Source: Sipunculus nudus | Lineage: Eukaryota > Annelida > Sipuncula > Golfingiida > Sipunculidae | Assembly: GCA_026874595.1 (NCBI GenBank) | Contig: CM049306.1 | Span: forward strand, 65,850,019-65,914,018 | Direction of reading: 5' to 3' | Length of the DNA: 64,000 nt | Shown here: positions 36,640 to 48,660 of the stretch, piece by piece | How positions within the stretch are numbered: position 1 is the stretch's first letter | Layout: each line of letters begins with the position of its first letter | Position numbers and translations under genes: made by a program | Notes under the pieces: generated by a model | Told to the model about the DNA's origin: nothing | Seen by the model: the letters and a program-made list of their open reading frames with translations, nothing else | Database searches by the model: none

Positions 36640-36835
36640 CTTCACCAAAATGTTCCTAAAATGTTCAAATTATTTAGGTATGTTAGTATATATATATTTA
36701 TACCAGAAAATTAATGTGACTTGTGAAGGGGAAAATTAATTAAATATGAAATACAATAGGACTTATTATACTGGATTTTATTTTCAACAGTATACACTCA
36801 AGTTTTATATATGATACAAAATAATATTCTACAGA
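36640..36835 (+). repeat. Direct repeat upstream of the Helentron leader, copy 1
   Basis: Shares with 36,935-37,115 the ordered blocks ATATATATTT, CAGAAAATTAATG, ACTTGTGAAG, ATACTGGATTTTATT and TTTTATATATGATACAAA, at an offset of about 287-300 bp. It may be the 5' non-coding part of the Helentron or a nearby tandem-core repeat. Confidence 0.75.
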
Positions 36836-36934
36836 TAGTCTTGGACTAAAAAAAACCGTTAAATATACACACAGTACAAAGTTTTGACCACAATGTACCT
36901 TAATAAAATCTACCTTTACTATTCACTTTAAGCA

Positions 36935-37115
36935 ACCCGTCTCTTATATGGACAAATAATTTAGATATATATATATTTGACTTTAGTATCAGAAAATTAA
37001 TGCAACTTACTTGTGAAGAGAAAAATAGAAATATCACCAAATACAATATCAGTTACTATACTGGATTTTATTGCAGGCAATTAACAATAATTTAAATTTT
37101 ATATATGATACAAAC
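36935..37115 (+). repeat. Direct repeat upstream of the Helentron leader, copy 2
   Basis: Diverged second copy of 36,640-36,835. The two are clearly related but carry many differences and small indels, so the duplication is old. No coding sequence overlaps it. Confidence 0.75.
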
Positions 37116-39630
37116 CTTCCTCTTTGAGTCCAACAATGTTACACCTGAACAATGACAACACAGTTTTTCAGTTCTTTTTCAGTTCTTGACCAATTCTTGA
37201 CTAGAGTGCTTATTTGTACGTGGCAATGATAAAGAGCGTGTTTGCACGTGTGCGTTTTTAACGAGGTGCTTCCTCGGTGAGATGCTAATATGAGACTTTT
37301 TTTAACGAGGTTAAGTTTCCTCAGATGAAATGAGAGATGTGCGGATGAATGAAAAAGAGACGAATCAGGAACATGAAAGCAGCACCTGCAACAAAAAATA
37401 CTTGCATTACAAATTGCACATTCAGAAAAAAAGTATTAAAACAATCATCTACCAACTTCTTTGAACAACAATTAGAATTAAATCCCTTAAGATTTATAAA
37501 ATGTAGTTATACTATTTTAGTATAACAGTTGTAAGAAAGAGCTAAATAAAATTGTAAACTTTCATTTTAGTCCAATCCTGATCACATGCACACAAACATT
37601 TATAACTAGTGGTAGATCAAATCAATGAGTAGGAATTCAGAATCTCACTCATTTTAAGAAAATTATAAATTAGGTATTTTAAAGGTGCCCATTCACCTAC
37701 CTTTTGAAACAGAATTTATGTGATTTCTGATTTCTTCTGTGTATATAGTAATGATCTAAGGATATTCTGGTTATGAAAAGTTCTTATACTGTCTCCGCGC
37801 CGGATGTATGAACTTGTGCTTGTAAACACATCAATGTTGACAAACGGAGGAAAAAATGTAACCTCACTTACCCGACTCGCTGCCATATGTCCTTGATGAA
37901 TTTTGCCCAAAAAAAATCTCCTTGCTGTACATTATCACAAATCATATGAACTACCTAGCTTTAAATCCTTTAAATAAAGCCCACGTACAAGAAACAAAAG
38001 AAAAGCTTGCATCAATTTGAAATTCGCTCGGAAATGAAATTGTTCATCGTGTTCCACTACAGAAGTCTCGCTGCTTGTTCCACGTTTTTCCATTACATAT
38101 TATATAACGTTCATGATATTTTAAATATGTATATAGGTATATTTACAGTATAACGACAACGCTGCTTACAATTCTACAGATGTAGAATGTTAGACTTTAC
38201 ATATTTTTTTTAAAATATCAATTAGAATAAGCAATTGCAGTAGTCTGGTCATAAACAACGAAGTTATTGCATCATCAAGCTCACCCGAAAACAACCTGCA
38301 AGACTACATACCAATAATCACATTCATGTGACATGTGAGCCTACATACAAATACAAGGTAAGATATGTAGATCAAAAAAGTAAAAAAGAATAAATATCTA
38401 ACAATTACCACTGGCACTTTAATTCGACTGTACTTATGTTATTGACGTATATTGGGCACCGGTTCGAATAATCCCAGCATCGAGATTTGAATTGACACAA
38501 GAATTGAAACCCACACTAATATGTAAACATGGAATAATTTTATCACGTTTTCCTTTCTGTACCCAATCTGTATTCGGGATAATCTCAATGTACAGTATAA
38601 ATCCATTAATTCATTTAACCTGTTTTAACAGCGAGTGCCCGATTTCCAAATGATTAAAAATATTATAACTCCTGAAAGCCTGGTATACAATTGATTTAAA
38701 AGTTTAGAACAAAAGCACTCAATGGAGCAACCTTCAAAATAGTTCTCTCTCAGATTAATTTGTACTCTCATAATCCAAAAACCTTTATTTAATAATTTTA
38801 TTTTTAAACTATATATCTATTGAAATGAATAACAGATGACCAACTTCTTAATATACATTTGTAGATTTAAAACGACATAGGTTTGTTCACTCGCAATAAA
38901 AATACTGTTTTCAAGGTTATACTCGTATCCGTCTACCAAATAATGTCTCTTCAAAACAAGTGCATATATGTATATATATGAAATAATGATTGATTTATTT
39001 TTCTATTCATGCTATATCATAAATAAATATAACATTTATATAAACAAGTTTATTCCATAATCGCTCCTCGACTTCCTGGTATCCTTCACCAGCGTGCGAC
39101 AACAGAGTTGCGAACATCGCTGCCCCCCAGTGATCCAGGCCGTTTAACTTAACCAACTAATTTTACCTATTCCTGTAACATTTGGTAAAAATAAATTACA
39201 ACATTATTTATTTGCAGATGTCACTGCGGATCTTCCTTTTATATCCAAAATAAGCATTATCCTGATTCATGCTCAACAGTCTTTTGAAGCACGCGATATC
39301 ATAACACAAACTTTTCGAGAAATAATCTTTCCCCTCTTCTTCACATTTAGTGCACTTTCAATGGAGTAGCCTTAAATAGTTCCCTCTCGGACTAATTTTT
39401 ACTAGTAGAAATCCCTGTACAAATATACACCAAGTTTAACCGGTTATTTAAATTTTCTTTGAATTCTCAAACAAAACATTCAGCAAACTACTGCTCTTCC
39501 AATCTATATGCTTTCAGTCTAGGATTACCTCATAACCCACCTTCTGTGTATCAATTTTTAATAGCATACTTACTCCGCTTTGGCTTCGCACGGTTGTCTT
39601 TTCCCCCCGTCTACTTGTCCTTATTTTCCT
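37116..39630. other. AT-rich interval without a recognisable gene
   Basis: Short open frames here have no recognisable motif. The only structure I can support is a diverged duplicate pair of about 75 bp (38,710-38,785 and 39,350-39,425) sharing CACT..CAATGGAG.A.CCTT, ATAGTTC.CTCTC and GA.TAATTT. No promoter, RNA gene or exon is supported. Confidence 0.6.
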
Positions 39631-39640
39631 GGCGAAAGCC

Positions 39641-40025
39641 TAGTCTCTCCAACAGACGCCAGGTGCCGTTACCGCTCTTGCACCAGTACGTCTGTTATTG
39701 GACGCCATTTTTCTTAGGAACGGAAGTGTTGTTTGGCATGCGCAAGGAATCCCACTACTATACCACCCTTGCAATAGACAAGCAAAAGTGGATTATTTTT
39801 GCCACATAACCAAACAATGTTTACTTGTCTTTATAGGGGTCTGCCGGGTTTGTGCAAGGGCGACATCCATTCTGGTTTCACCTCCAGATGCTGGGGGGGG
39901 GGGGGTTTCCTTGCGCATGCCCAACGGCACTTCCGTTTTTCAAGATTTTTGAAAAAAATGGCGTCCAATAACAGACGAACTGGTGCAAGAGCGATAGCGG
40001 CACCTGGCGTCTGTTGGAGAGACTA
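39641..40025. mobile_element. 385-bp MITE with ~120-bp terminal inverted repeats (MULE-like)
   Basis: Termini TAGTCTCTCCAACAGACGCC and its reverse complement begin arms of about 120 bp (39,641-39,760 and 39,905-40,025). These also share AGGTGCCG, CGCTCTTGCACCAGT, CGTCTGTTATTGGACGCCAT and GGCATGCGCAAGGAA. The element is flanked by a perfect 10-bp direct repeat GGCGAAAGCC (39,631-39,640 and 40,026-40,035). Because of overlap with the ends, the target duplication could be counted as 8-10 bp. Long TIRs with 9-10 bp duplications are typical of Mutator-like elements; hAT or Merlin kinship is less likely. There is no transposase inside. A run of about 15 G (39,892-39,906) lies in the middle. Confidence 0.9.
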
Positions 40026-40035
40026 GGCGAAAGCC

Positions 40036-41675
40036 ATCTATACCGCCATATTAATCTTCTCTTTCCTTATTAGCCATTTTCTAGAAATAGACAACCTGCC
40101 TGGTCTTTCCCCATAAAACTTCACATGTACGATTACTTCGTATTTCCTCTTCCCCATAAAATGCCTTTGTAAAATAACAAACCTTGTCCTTAACCTTCAG
40201 ATTTTCGGAAAGTTTTCGGAATACTTACTTGTTTCTGGCAAAAGGAAGCTTCTGGTTTGTCAGACCTGAGGTGGCCCTAGCTCGGGAAAATCTTTGGTAG
40301 GTTTAAGTTATAAGATTCCACACGTTATTAAAAATCGCACATTACAGGCCAGTCAATCAAAAAATATCTGTTATTAGCACGATGTTTTTTTATCTCATTG
40401 AGAACACCTTAATCTGAATTAAACACATTGATAAAATCAAGAATGCTGAGATTCTGAATCTCTTTCACGCCCAAACGCCCAAACGTCATGTTACCAGTAC
40501 TTAGTAAAACCCGGACTGTGACTCAGGACTAGGGCTCCACATTGATAATCATCGCACCATGAAACAGCAGCAATAGCAGAAACACTAAAGCTTCTAACAC
40601 ATGTAAAATTGTTATTAAACAAAAATCCATACAATATATCTGTAAGCTGTTGTTTCGGGGTCTGCCGATCATCATGTTAGACTTCGTCCGAATCCTTGTT
40701 TTACCAACTGCTTCCTTCTATGTGAGCCGGACACCTGCACTGTTCGCTTTGCGCGCGAAGATCTCCGCACCTTCACGCTTGAATACTTGCACCTGCACGT
40801 TTCAAATGGGGCCTACCTGTAGAACAATTACGATTTTTAACCTGCACATGCAACAAAATTATAGAGGCAAGACGGGTCTTTGGCAGTAATCTATAACGTA
40901 GAAAAACAATGTCTCTGGTAAAATCTACAATTACTCAAGATTAAAATCTAAATTACTTCGGAATACACCATCGAAAAAGGTAAACATCCTATTTCTCTCC
41001 AATTTACAGAGACCATGGAGCCGCGATAGCGCAAATAGTGATGGAAACACTGGTATTTCTTTATAGTAACCAGATCGAATGTAATGTGTTGTGTCTGCGT
41101 CGAGAGATTCACTCTTCAATAAAAAAAAACTACGGCTTGAGCATGCTTGAAATTATTTTTTTTCGAGTTGCGGATCGATTTGTGACAAAGGGTTGGCCGT
41201 TTTCCGGTGACAGTGCTTGCCATGGTATTTATAAATATCCATGAGTCTTCTCCAAAACTGTGGCGGTAAGTTTCGTGCTGAAATTGCATACATTTGTGGA
41301 ACATATCCAGTGAACTTTGCGTGGCGCTGCAGGTGAATTGAATTACTGGTTTATACCTAATAAAACTGTCTCAATTAGTCAAAACAAGGAGGATTTGTTG
41401 ACACTTATCACCTGACACTTATGACCTTGAGGTCAGTTGACCTTGATTTTTTTGGTGGATTTGGGCGGGGCTCCTGAGACGAGTTGGCGCGGTCTCAAAT
41501 CTGATCTCCGTAAAATTTGGATTCTTTTTATATAGCAAGGCTGTGTGTGTTTTTGGATGGGGATTCAAAATAGCAACAGTGTAAGTAGTATCCTTATTAG
41601 CAATAAACATGAACATATAAACATATACTGACAGTTTTGTTGATGTGTATATCTTTGTGGGGACAATTACGTTCG
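40036..41675. other. Intergenic interval, no supported gene
   Basis: Open frames of 60-80 codons occur in both strands without recognisable domains, signal peptides or splice-supported structure. I see no tandem repeat or inverted repeat of note. It may contain unrecognised host sequence. Confidence 0.5.
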
Positions 41676-41760
41676 CTCGAAGACTGGGTTAGCTGGCATT
41701 GGCATGAGGCCACGTAATTTGGACGCCCTGCGTTTCAGTCCTGGGTCTGTCTGTGTGTAT
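41676..41760 (+). repeat. Possible tRNA-derived SINE head followed by microsatellite
   Basis: GGGTTAGCTGGCATTGGCATG resembles a tRNA A box, and GCGTTTCAGTCCTGGG about 40 bp later resembles a B box (GGTTCGANTCC). It is followed by TCTG and then TA/TG repeats, as in a SINE tail. It does not fold as a proper tRNA by eye, so it is not called as a gene. Confidence 0.3.
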
Positions 41761-41776
41761 ATTTATGCGTATGTTG

Positions 41777-41779
<3 letters not shown>

Positions 41780-41815
<36 letters not shown>

Positions 41816-41890
41816 TATATACATATATATATATAATATATATACATATATGTGTATATATATGTGTGTGTGTGTGTATGTGTGTGTTAG
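41780..41890. repeat. (TA)n/(TG)n microsatellite
   Basis: Alternating TA over about 80 bp with small interruptions, passing into GTGTGTGTGTG. Apparent open frames across it are low-complexity artefacts. Confidence 0.97.
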
Positions 41891-41929
41891 TCACTTCCGT
41901 ATCTCTGTTTGTGTATCTGTTTAGATGGC

Positions 41930-42060
41930 TGTCAGCCTGTCTGCCTGTCTGCACTTTAAATATCGCAGATTTGCAGGAATTGCTTTCAATCATCATACAG
42001 TTGATTGACAATCAAATGTTCCAGGAACCTATTGTCTTTGTAAACAATAGGTCAAGGGCA
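41930..42060 (-). repeat. Inverted relative of the satellite tail module
   Basis: On the minus strand the blocks TGCCCTTGACC, ACAATAGGTTCC, GCAAATCTGCGAT and CAGACAGGCAGACAG come in the same order as GACCTTGACC, CAATAGGCTCC, GCAAAATTG, GACAAAC in the satellite monomer. It is much more diverged, so it is an old dispersed copy of the same repeat class. Confidence 0.5.
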
Positions 42061-42599
42061 TAAAAACATAAAAGAGAATATTTTTGTCATAACTTCGGCA
42101 ATCTTAATCCTATCTTCACAAATTTGGGCTCAATTTTTTTCTCTGGGAATTCTCCATAGCCCAGTCTGGTCAACTATCCTTCACTTTGTATCTCTTTGTC
42201 AGTATATCTGTCTGTCAGTTGTCCTCAAGTTTGCCTTCTTGCTATATATATAGCATTCTTACATATAGCATTCTACAGGCCATAGTTTAACTGGAATCAT
42301 ATTGTAACTTACACATTTTGTATGTTAGAACAATTTCTTGAAGCAGTAGGTGTATTATTTAAATTAGTCAAAGGTCAAGGTTATGAAATCACCTCAAAAA
42401 CAAAAGTGTTTTAATCATATATTTTTCAAAAGGATCACAGTCACTTAAAATCTATCACATAATCTCTTTTTTTTTTGTCATCTTTCTTAGCAATTATTGC
42501 CGCAACCTCTCGTTTTCCATAAGAACATGGGATGATTTCCATCTTAAATACTATGTCCCTTTAACCTCTTCATGTCCACATTTCCCCTTCCGGCAAGCG
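42061..42599. other. Non-coding interval
   Basis: AT-rich sequence with a short duplicated ATATAGCATTCT motif (about 42,250-42,285). No gene, RNA or clear element boundary is visible. Confidence 0.5.
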
Positions 42600-43300
42600 T
42601 TCGCCCTCTGAGCGTCTAGTTTTTTTCTTACTGCATTTTCTTAGATTTTATAGGGAAAAAGCTAAAAATCCTTTAAAAATTTTCTTCTCCGAAACTGTCC
42701 AGCCAAATTATCCCATATTTCACAGAAATGATTCCTGGAACAATCTCTCTCAAGTTTGTTTGATTGGTTCCAGTTGGAAGATTTTTGGCCGAGTTACAGG
42801 AGGTTGAACGTAGTCATCTGTCCAAAAAAGCACACAAAAATTTCAGTCTCAGAAATGGCTAGAGCTATCATGACCAAATTTTATGGCAATCTTTGTCACA
42901 TATGTCATATCCGAAATTGAGGTATTGGTGGCGCCACCTACATTGATCTGTTTTTTACAAGAGAAAATGTAATTTTAGACTCTTCTAGCTTATACACTGT
43001 TTTATGATGAAACTGTTAAGCTGATTGGTTTAAACTTTACAAGAATTATTCTGTGGTAGGGTTCTGCCAGTTTTATAAAAATAGATTGGGTAAATGCAGC
43101 TTTCAAAAAGTAGGGTAGCCAATTGAAAAAGGCTTTCTGTGTTTGAAAACAGATTTGACAACATGCTGAGTTTCAGCAGCCAAGTCAAGAGGTCACTCAG
43201 TACAACCATGGCAACTGACCTTTGCTCTGTCTGGTGTCTTGACAATGTGTCTAGACGTCTAGACACAGCGTCTAGACACATCGTCTAGACACAGAATGCC
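42600..43300 (+). repeat. Family R dispersed repeat, body with 13-bp minisatellite
   Basis: Collinear with 53,050-53,400 (shared TGCATTTTCTTA.ATTTTATAGG, CAGAAATGATTCCTGGAACAATCTCTCT, TTTTTGGCCGAGTTACAGGA-type blocks) and, less closely, with 60,930-61,120. It contains GGTATTGGTGGCGCCACCTACATTG at about 42,922. It ends with four GTCTAGAC palindromes at 43,249-43,290, three of them spaced by 13 bp. Confidence 0.8.
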
Positions 43301-43355
43301 CAGATTAGAACTATTGGACTATATATTTTAACTGTTTGAAAAAACTTGGTTTGCA

Positions 43356-44448
43356 TTTTTAGCGAATCTGTGAGCTTATGCAATGGTGTGGCATCGTCTG
43401 TTGTGCGTCTTGCATCATAGCTATCTCAAAAAGGGCAGGAGCTAGCATCATATCTCTGCATTGGTTTGACTTATCCACCTGAAATTTTGCATGTGTATAC
43501 ATCCTGGAAAGCTTTCTTGAATTTATTACAGGTGGTGCCACCTACATTGACATTAATGCTGCAGACATTCAAGCTCATATCTCTGGAACCGTCTAACCGA
43601 AAAATTTTGCATGTGTATAGATCTCATATAGGTTTTCATCATACGCAAAACTGGTGGCGCCACCTAAAACCATTATTGCACAGCGTCCATCTGTTCATCA
43701 GCCTTGGGATATAATCACTCATATCTTGGCAGTGTTGACATCCCGTATAGCTTTCTTAATTTTATGACACCACCTGCATTCACGTTAATGCTGCAGACAT
43801 CCAAGCTCATATCTCGGGAACCGTTTGGGCCAAAATTTTGCTTGTGTATAGATCTCACATAGCTCTTCATCATACGCAAAAACTGGTGGTGCTACCTGCA
43901 ACCATTTTTCCACAGCGTCCATCTGTTCATCTGCCTTGGGATAAAATCACTCATATCTCGGCAGTGGTTTCACTTATCCACCTGAAATTTTGCAGGTTTA
44001 TACATCCTGGACAGCTTTCTTGATTTTGTGGCAGGTGGCGCCAACTACATTTATGTTTATGCTGCAGACATTCAGGCTTATATCTCAGGACTGGTTTGAC
44101 ATATCCCCCTGAAATGTTGCATGTGTATAGATCTCACATAGCTCTTAATTATACACAAGATTGGTGGCGCCCCTGCCACCATTTTTGCACAGCATCCTTC
44201 TGTTTGTCTGCTGTGGGATTAAATCACTCATATACAAGTAGTGGTTTGACTTATCTGCCTAAAATTTTGCATATGTATACAACTTGGACAGCTTTCTGGA
44301 TTTTGTGGTAGGTGGCGCAACCTATATACACATATCGGCTGCAGACATCCATGCTAATATGCAACACATCTCACTCTGTTTCCTCTTGCCACTCAATCCT
44401 TGCCTCACTTCACAATGTCCTACTCTGATTTCGGCGGACACATGTAGT
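43356..44448 (+). repeat. Family R repeat: 5'-type motif and ~275-bp tandem core, interrupted by the LTR element
   Basis: Begins TTTTTAGCGAATCTGTGAGC TTATGCAATGGTGTGGC, a motif also at 52,914 and (degenerate) 61,846. Four diverged core units follow, marked by GCTGCAGACAT at about 43,558, 43,790, 44,061 and 44,338, most carrying a GGTGGCGCCACC-like box. The core is cut at 44,448 by the LTR element. A matching 3' end (CACAGGTT..CATTAGGCCTGTAGGCC TTGT) lies on the far side at 51,285-51,315. Confidence 0.75.
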
Positions 44449-45216
44449 AGTTAAAGGTGCTCTATTGTGTGACACGGGCGTAACTCGTGTTGTTGTTACA
44501 TTCCGTACTGGTTGAACTCTCGTTGTCATGTGGGCCTTGAGTTTTAACGCTTGGCCGTGGGTCACGTGATTAGCCTGGTGTGTGTAGAGACACACGGCTA
44601 TGTCTTTCTAGAGAATTCCTGAAACGCGTGTTTACTGTTGAGTAGAGACCTTATAGGCTGTGCTAGAAGTAGAAGGTTCCCGGCTTAGGGTGTGAAGATA
44701 TATAAAGGGCTGTTTTTTAGAACCAGGGGGCAGACAGCAGAGCAGATTCAAGCGGACGTAGAAGCGTTTGTCAGGACCTTATCTGACGAATGCGTCAATT
44801 ATAGATTTTTCAAGAACTTTCCTGGATTTTATACATTTGGACTTCAGTTTACTTTCTGTGTTGTTGCAAGAACTTTCCACTGGACTGTCATTCTCCGAGA
44901 GCTTACATTCAAAGGACTCATTTTGGTGACACTGTTGGTATCCAGGTATTGTACCATTATCTTTCTGTGTGATTGTATTGACATGTTGCTATACCGCTGT
45001 TTCACTGTATAATTGTATTGATTTAGTGTATTGTATTGTTAGGGTTGTTTTAGGAATAAATTATAGTTATTTGTTAACAAAAAACCTCTGACTTCTTTAT
45101 TCATTCACCTAGACATTTCCCGCTGCCTAGTGTTACAGAATCTGATTTTTTTATCTCCATTACAAAATTTGCGTTCATCACGCATACGTGATCTGTTTAT
45201 ATTAGGTTCCGTAACA
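44449..45216 (+). repeat. 5' LTR of the Gmr1-like fossil
   Basis: 768 bp, aligned end-to-end with 50,351-51,113. It ends TTCCGTAACA, and the 3' copy begins TGTTACAGGTGC, giving the usual TG...CA and short inverted ends (TGTTAC/GTAACA). A TATATAAA box is at about 44,699, giving a plausible U3/R border, and an AATAAA near 45,055. Confidence 0.95.
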
Positions 45217-45221
45217 TAAAA

Positions 45222-45242
45222 TTGGGGGCTCTCGTCCGGGAT
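45222..45242 (+). other. Primer-binding site region, tRNA-Pro-like
   Basis: Six bases after the 5' LTR lies TGGGGGCTC...GTCCGGGAT, which resembles the tRNA-Pro primer-binding site known from murine leukaemia virus. Its position and sequence together support primer binding; the exact tRNA in this host is not known. Confidence 0.65.
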
Positions 45243-45586
45243 GCTTAATAGTTTATCAAATTTATTGGGCCTTGACCTGGACACATTGTGTTATCATACA
45301 TTATATATTTTAATCATATATAATATTTACAGTACATTGTTAACAGGAATTATCTCAGTGGTTTTTTGTTATTGTTTTGACATCTTAACATTGCAGATTT
45401 CAAACCTGAGACATTTGTTGACGATCCGGACCCTAAACAACTTGAACAGTTGTCAAAAGACCAGTTGTTGCGTTTAGGACAACACTTAGGGCTAAAGCTT
45501 TGAGAAAGCCTGATATCATTGCTAAAATCATGCAAGATCTTATTTAAGAGACTGAAGTTGAAACATCAAAAAATGATAGCCTTGCT

Positions 45587-46620
45587 ATGCAACTAGAATT
45601 AAAAAAGTTGGAAATGCAATATGAGATAGCATTAAAAGAGAGGGAAGAACGGTTAGAAAGAGAAAGACTAGAAAAAGAAAAAGAAATTGAGTTTAAACGA
45701 CTGGAGTTAGAAAGAATTAAACTAGAACATAGTCTACGTGCTGCCCCAACTAACAGTTTTGATGTTACTAAACACATTAGACTTGTCCCACCTTTTCAAG
45801 AAAAAGAGGTTGATAAATATTTCTTACACTTTGAAAAGGTAGCTGAAAATTTAAAATGGCCTAAGGAAAATTGGACTATGTTGTTACAAAGTGTACTGAC
45901 TGGCAAGGCCAGAGAAATTTATACAGAGCTTTCAGTAGAAGCTGCTGCTGACTATGAACTGGTAAAACGGTTAATCCTAAAAGGTTTTGAGTTAGTTCCA
46001 GAGGCTTACCGCCAGAACTTCAGAAATTGGGAAAGCGCAAAGAACAGACCTACATAGAATTTAATGGGACAAAAGGGCAGTTGTTTGATCGCTGGATTAG
46101 TTCTAAAAATGTAATGAAAGATTATGACAATTTGCGCCAGTTGATTTTGCTGAAGAATTTAAGCGCTGCATTAACGCAAATGTTAAAACTTTTAGTTGAT
46201 GAAAAGTCCTGAAACACTTAACATTGCTGCTCAATTAGCTGAAGATTATTCATTGACACACAAAATGTCCTTTACTAGCAAATCAAACCAGTCATTCACA
46301 AATAAGAATGTAAAACAGTATGGTCAAAAGAAGTTTAAAGCGCAGTCTCCCAGTGCTAGTAGTCCTGATAGTTCAGCAAAGCCCATAGCTACACCTCAGT
46401 CCACGTCCACTGTGTCTAAGTCCAACAAAGACCAGTCATTTTCAAAGAAAATCTGTAATTACTGCAAGAAGGAAGGTCATCTAATATCTGACTGCTGGAA
46501 ACTTGCGAATAAACCAAATAGCAAACCACCTGGTTTTGTTTCAAAGTCTATGCATAGCATATTAAAAGATCCAGGCTCTTTTCGTGTAAATAAGGGGTAC
46601 AACTCCTTTGTTGACTCAAA
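45587..46620 (+). pseudogene. Fossil gag region with SCAN-like capsid segment and CCHC knuckle
   Basis: An E/K/R-rich helix at the start is followed by a capsid-like stretch (RLVPPFQEKEVDKYF, NWTMLLQSVLTGKA, PEAYRQNFR) that resembles the gag segment from which the vertebrate SCAN domain is thought to derive. A Ser/Lys-rich linker and a zinc knuckle CNYCKKEGHLISDCW (about 46,455-46,500) follow. Gag would form the particle and package RNA. The region is broken. The family match supports Gmr1 affinity. Confidence 0.85.
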
Positions 46621-46989
46621 TAGTTGATTGCGGGGTAAAAACCTCAGTTGATTCCTCCGAGGAATTAAATAAGGCTAGGTGTTTTCAAGACTCCTGCGAG
46701 GAGTGTTCTCTAAATGAGGCTAAATCCTTTTTTGACTCTTGCGAGAGTACTTCAAATGAGGCCAGGTCCTCTTATAACAAACAAAAGTTTGTTTCTGCTG
46801 AGGAAATTACCTCTGTTGACCCCAATGAGGAGTTTGGTAAAAATGTAGATTCCTTAGATGACTCTGAAACAAAGTTTATGACTGACACCTTCAATGTCAG
46901 TTCTTTGTTTGATGAGGTTGAGGTAGTAGATTCCTCTCCTGACTCTGAAATGGAGTTATTTGAGCCATTCATACATGATTGTTTTTTAT

Positions 46990-47290
46990 CACTTTCAAGT
47001 GATTTTTCAGATTCTACCCATATTAGAATTTTGAGGGACACTGGTTCCGGCCAGACTCTCATGTTAGCAAACACTTTGCCATTTTCTAATAGGTCCTTTA
47101 CTGGTGCACATGCACTTGTTAATGGTGTGCTTTCAGACAGGCACACTTCAGTTCCGCTTCACAGTATCCATTTAAAGTCAGATTTGATTTCTGGGAATAT
47201 TACTGTGGGCATAAGAACTAATTTACCCTTTAAGGGAATTCAGTTGCTACTAGGCAATGATGTTGCAGGTGACAAAGTACAGCCTGTACC
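46990..47290 (+). pseudogene. Fossil aspartic protease region
   Basis: The signature ILRDTGSGQTLML (catalytic DTG, near 47,037) is followed about 65 residues later by IQLLLGNDVAGD, resembling the ILG-type closing motif of retroelement proteases. An acidic, Ser-rich spacer of about 130 residues precedes it, downstream of gag. Part of the broken element. Confidence 0.8.
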
Positions 47291-47649
47291 GATAGTGACA
47301 GAAAAGCCAACACTTGCTCAGGACACTGATCCGAAATGTCAGGAAATTCCTGGTTTGTATCCTTCATGTGCTGTAACTAGATCTATGGCCAAGAAAAACA
47401 CACATGAGGAAAATGGTCCAGATAATAACACTCTGGAAGGCACTAGTGACTCGTCCAACAACTCGCCTGTACAGGATGCAGCATTCTCAAGGTCAGAACT
47501 TATCGCGGAACAGCATAAGGACCCTGATATTTCATGTTTGTTTCCCAGGGCAGTTTCTAAAGATGAGCTGTCACAGAACCCAGTTTGTTTCTATGTCAGA
47601 AATGGAGTGCCTATGCGTAAATGGCGACCACCTGATGTATGCGCAATGA

Positions 47650-48660
47650 AATTCTAAGCATGGCACATGAGGCTCCTTTGTCTGGCCATTTAGGTATAAA
47701 TAAAACTTATCAGAAGGTTAGTACACACTTCTATTGGCCTAACCTAAGGAAATATGTTGTACAATATTGTAAATCATGCCATACACGCAGATGGTAGGCA
47801 AGCCCAATCAGAATCCTCCTAAGGCCCCACTTAGGCCTATTCCTGCTTTTGAGGAACCACTTAGTAGGATTATTGTTGATTGTGTTGGACCACTGCCCAA
47901 AACAAAATCTGGACATGAATACTTGCTGACAATTATGTGCGCATCTACCAGGTTCCCTGAGGCAATACCATTGCGTAAAATTATTGCCAAGACTGTTGTC
48001 AAAGCTCTGACCAAGTTTTTTACAACTTTTGGATTACCAAAATCCGTCCAGCCTGACCAAGGGTCTAATTTTATGTCTGGCTTATTCCAACAAGTTATGC
48101 TTGAGCTAGGTATAAAACAGTACAGCTCTTCGCCATACCATCCTGAAAGTCCGGGCGCCCTCGAACGTTTTCACCAGACATTAGAAAACATGATCAGAAC
48201 TTATTGCTATGACACACAGAAAGACTGGGACGAAGGAATCCACCTATTGTTGTTTGCTGTCAGAGAATCCTTTCAAGAGTCCTTGGGTTTCAGTCCCTTT
48301 GAACTAGATTTTGGACACTCGGTTCGCGGACCATTGAAACTGCTTAAGGAAATACTCTTGTGTGAAAATCCTGATTCTCTTAGTTTACTGCAGTATGTCT
48401 CAGACTTTCGCACTAAACTACACATTGCTTGTGAGACTGCAAAGTCAAATTTAAAATCTGCACAAAGTAAGATTAAACATAGTATGACAAGCACACTGTA
48501 AGTACGACGTTTGAGCCTGGTCCTTGCCTTACTTCCCATCCCTGGCAGACCTCTGCAAGCTAGGTATTTTGGTCCTTACATTGTTGACAAGAAAGTCAGT
48601 GATTTAAATTACATACTGTTGAAACCAGATAGACGTAAGAAGAAACAACTGTGCCATGTT
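47650..48660 (+). pseudogene. Fossil integrase region, upstream of reverse transcriptase
   Basis: H2C2 zinc segment (GHLGINKTYQKV..FYWPNLRKYV..YCKSC) at about 47,680-47,785. Then the DDE core: IIVDCVGPLPKTKSG, VQPDQGSNFMSG and YHPESPGALERFHQT (about 47,860-48,190). A GPY/F-like tail (ARYFGPYIVDKKVS) is near 48,560-48,600. Location before the reverse transcriptase is the diagnostic Gmr1 trait. No chromodomain is seen. Broken. Confidence 0.92.

Noticed and set aside
39459-39952. Open frames of 84-116 codons
   Set aside because: They run from flanking sequence through the inverted arms and G-run of the MITE, so they are not credible host genes.
41676-41760. A functional tRNA gene
   Set aside because: Only A- and B-box-like motifs are present; no convincing acceptor or anticodon stem can be drawn.
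41704-42063. 119-codon frame rich in Tyr-Ile
   Set aside because: Most of it is translated TA/TG microsatellite.
43466-44311. Series of similar 60-80-codon frames
   Set aside because: They are translations of the ~275-bp R core units and are not conserved in length or frame.
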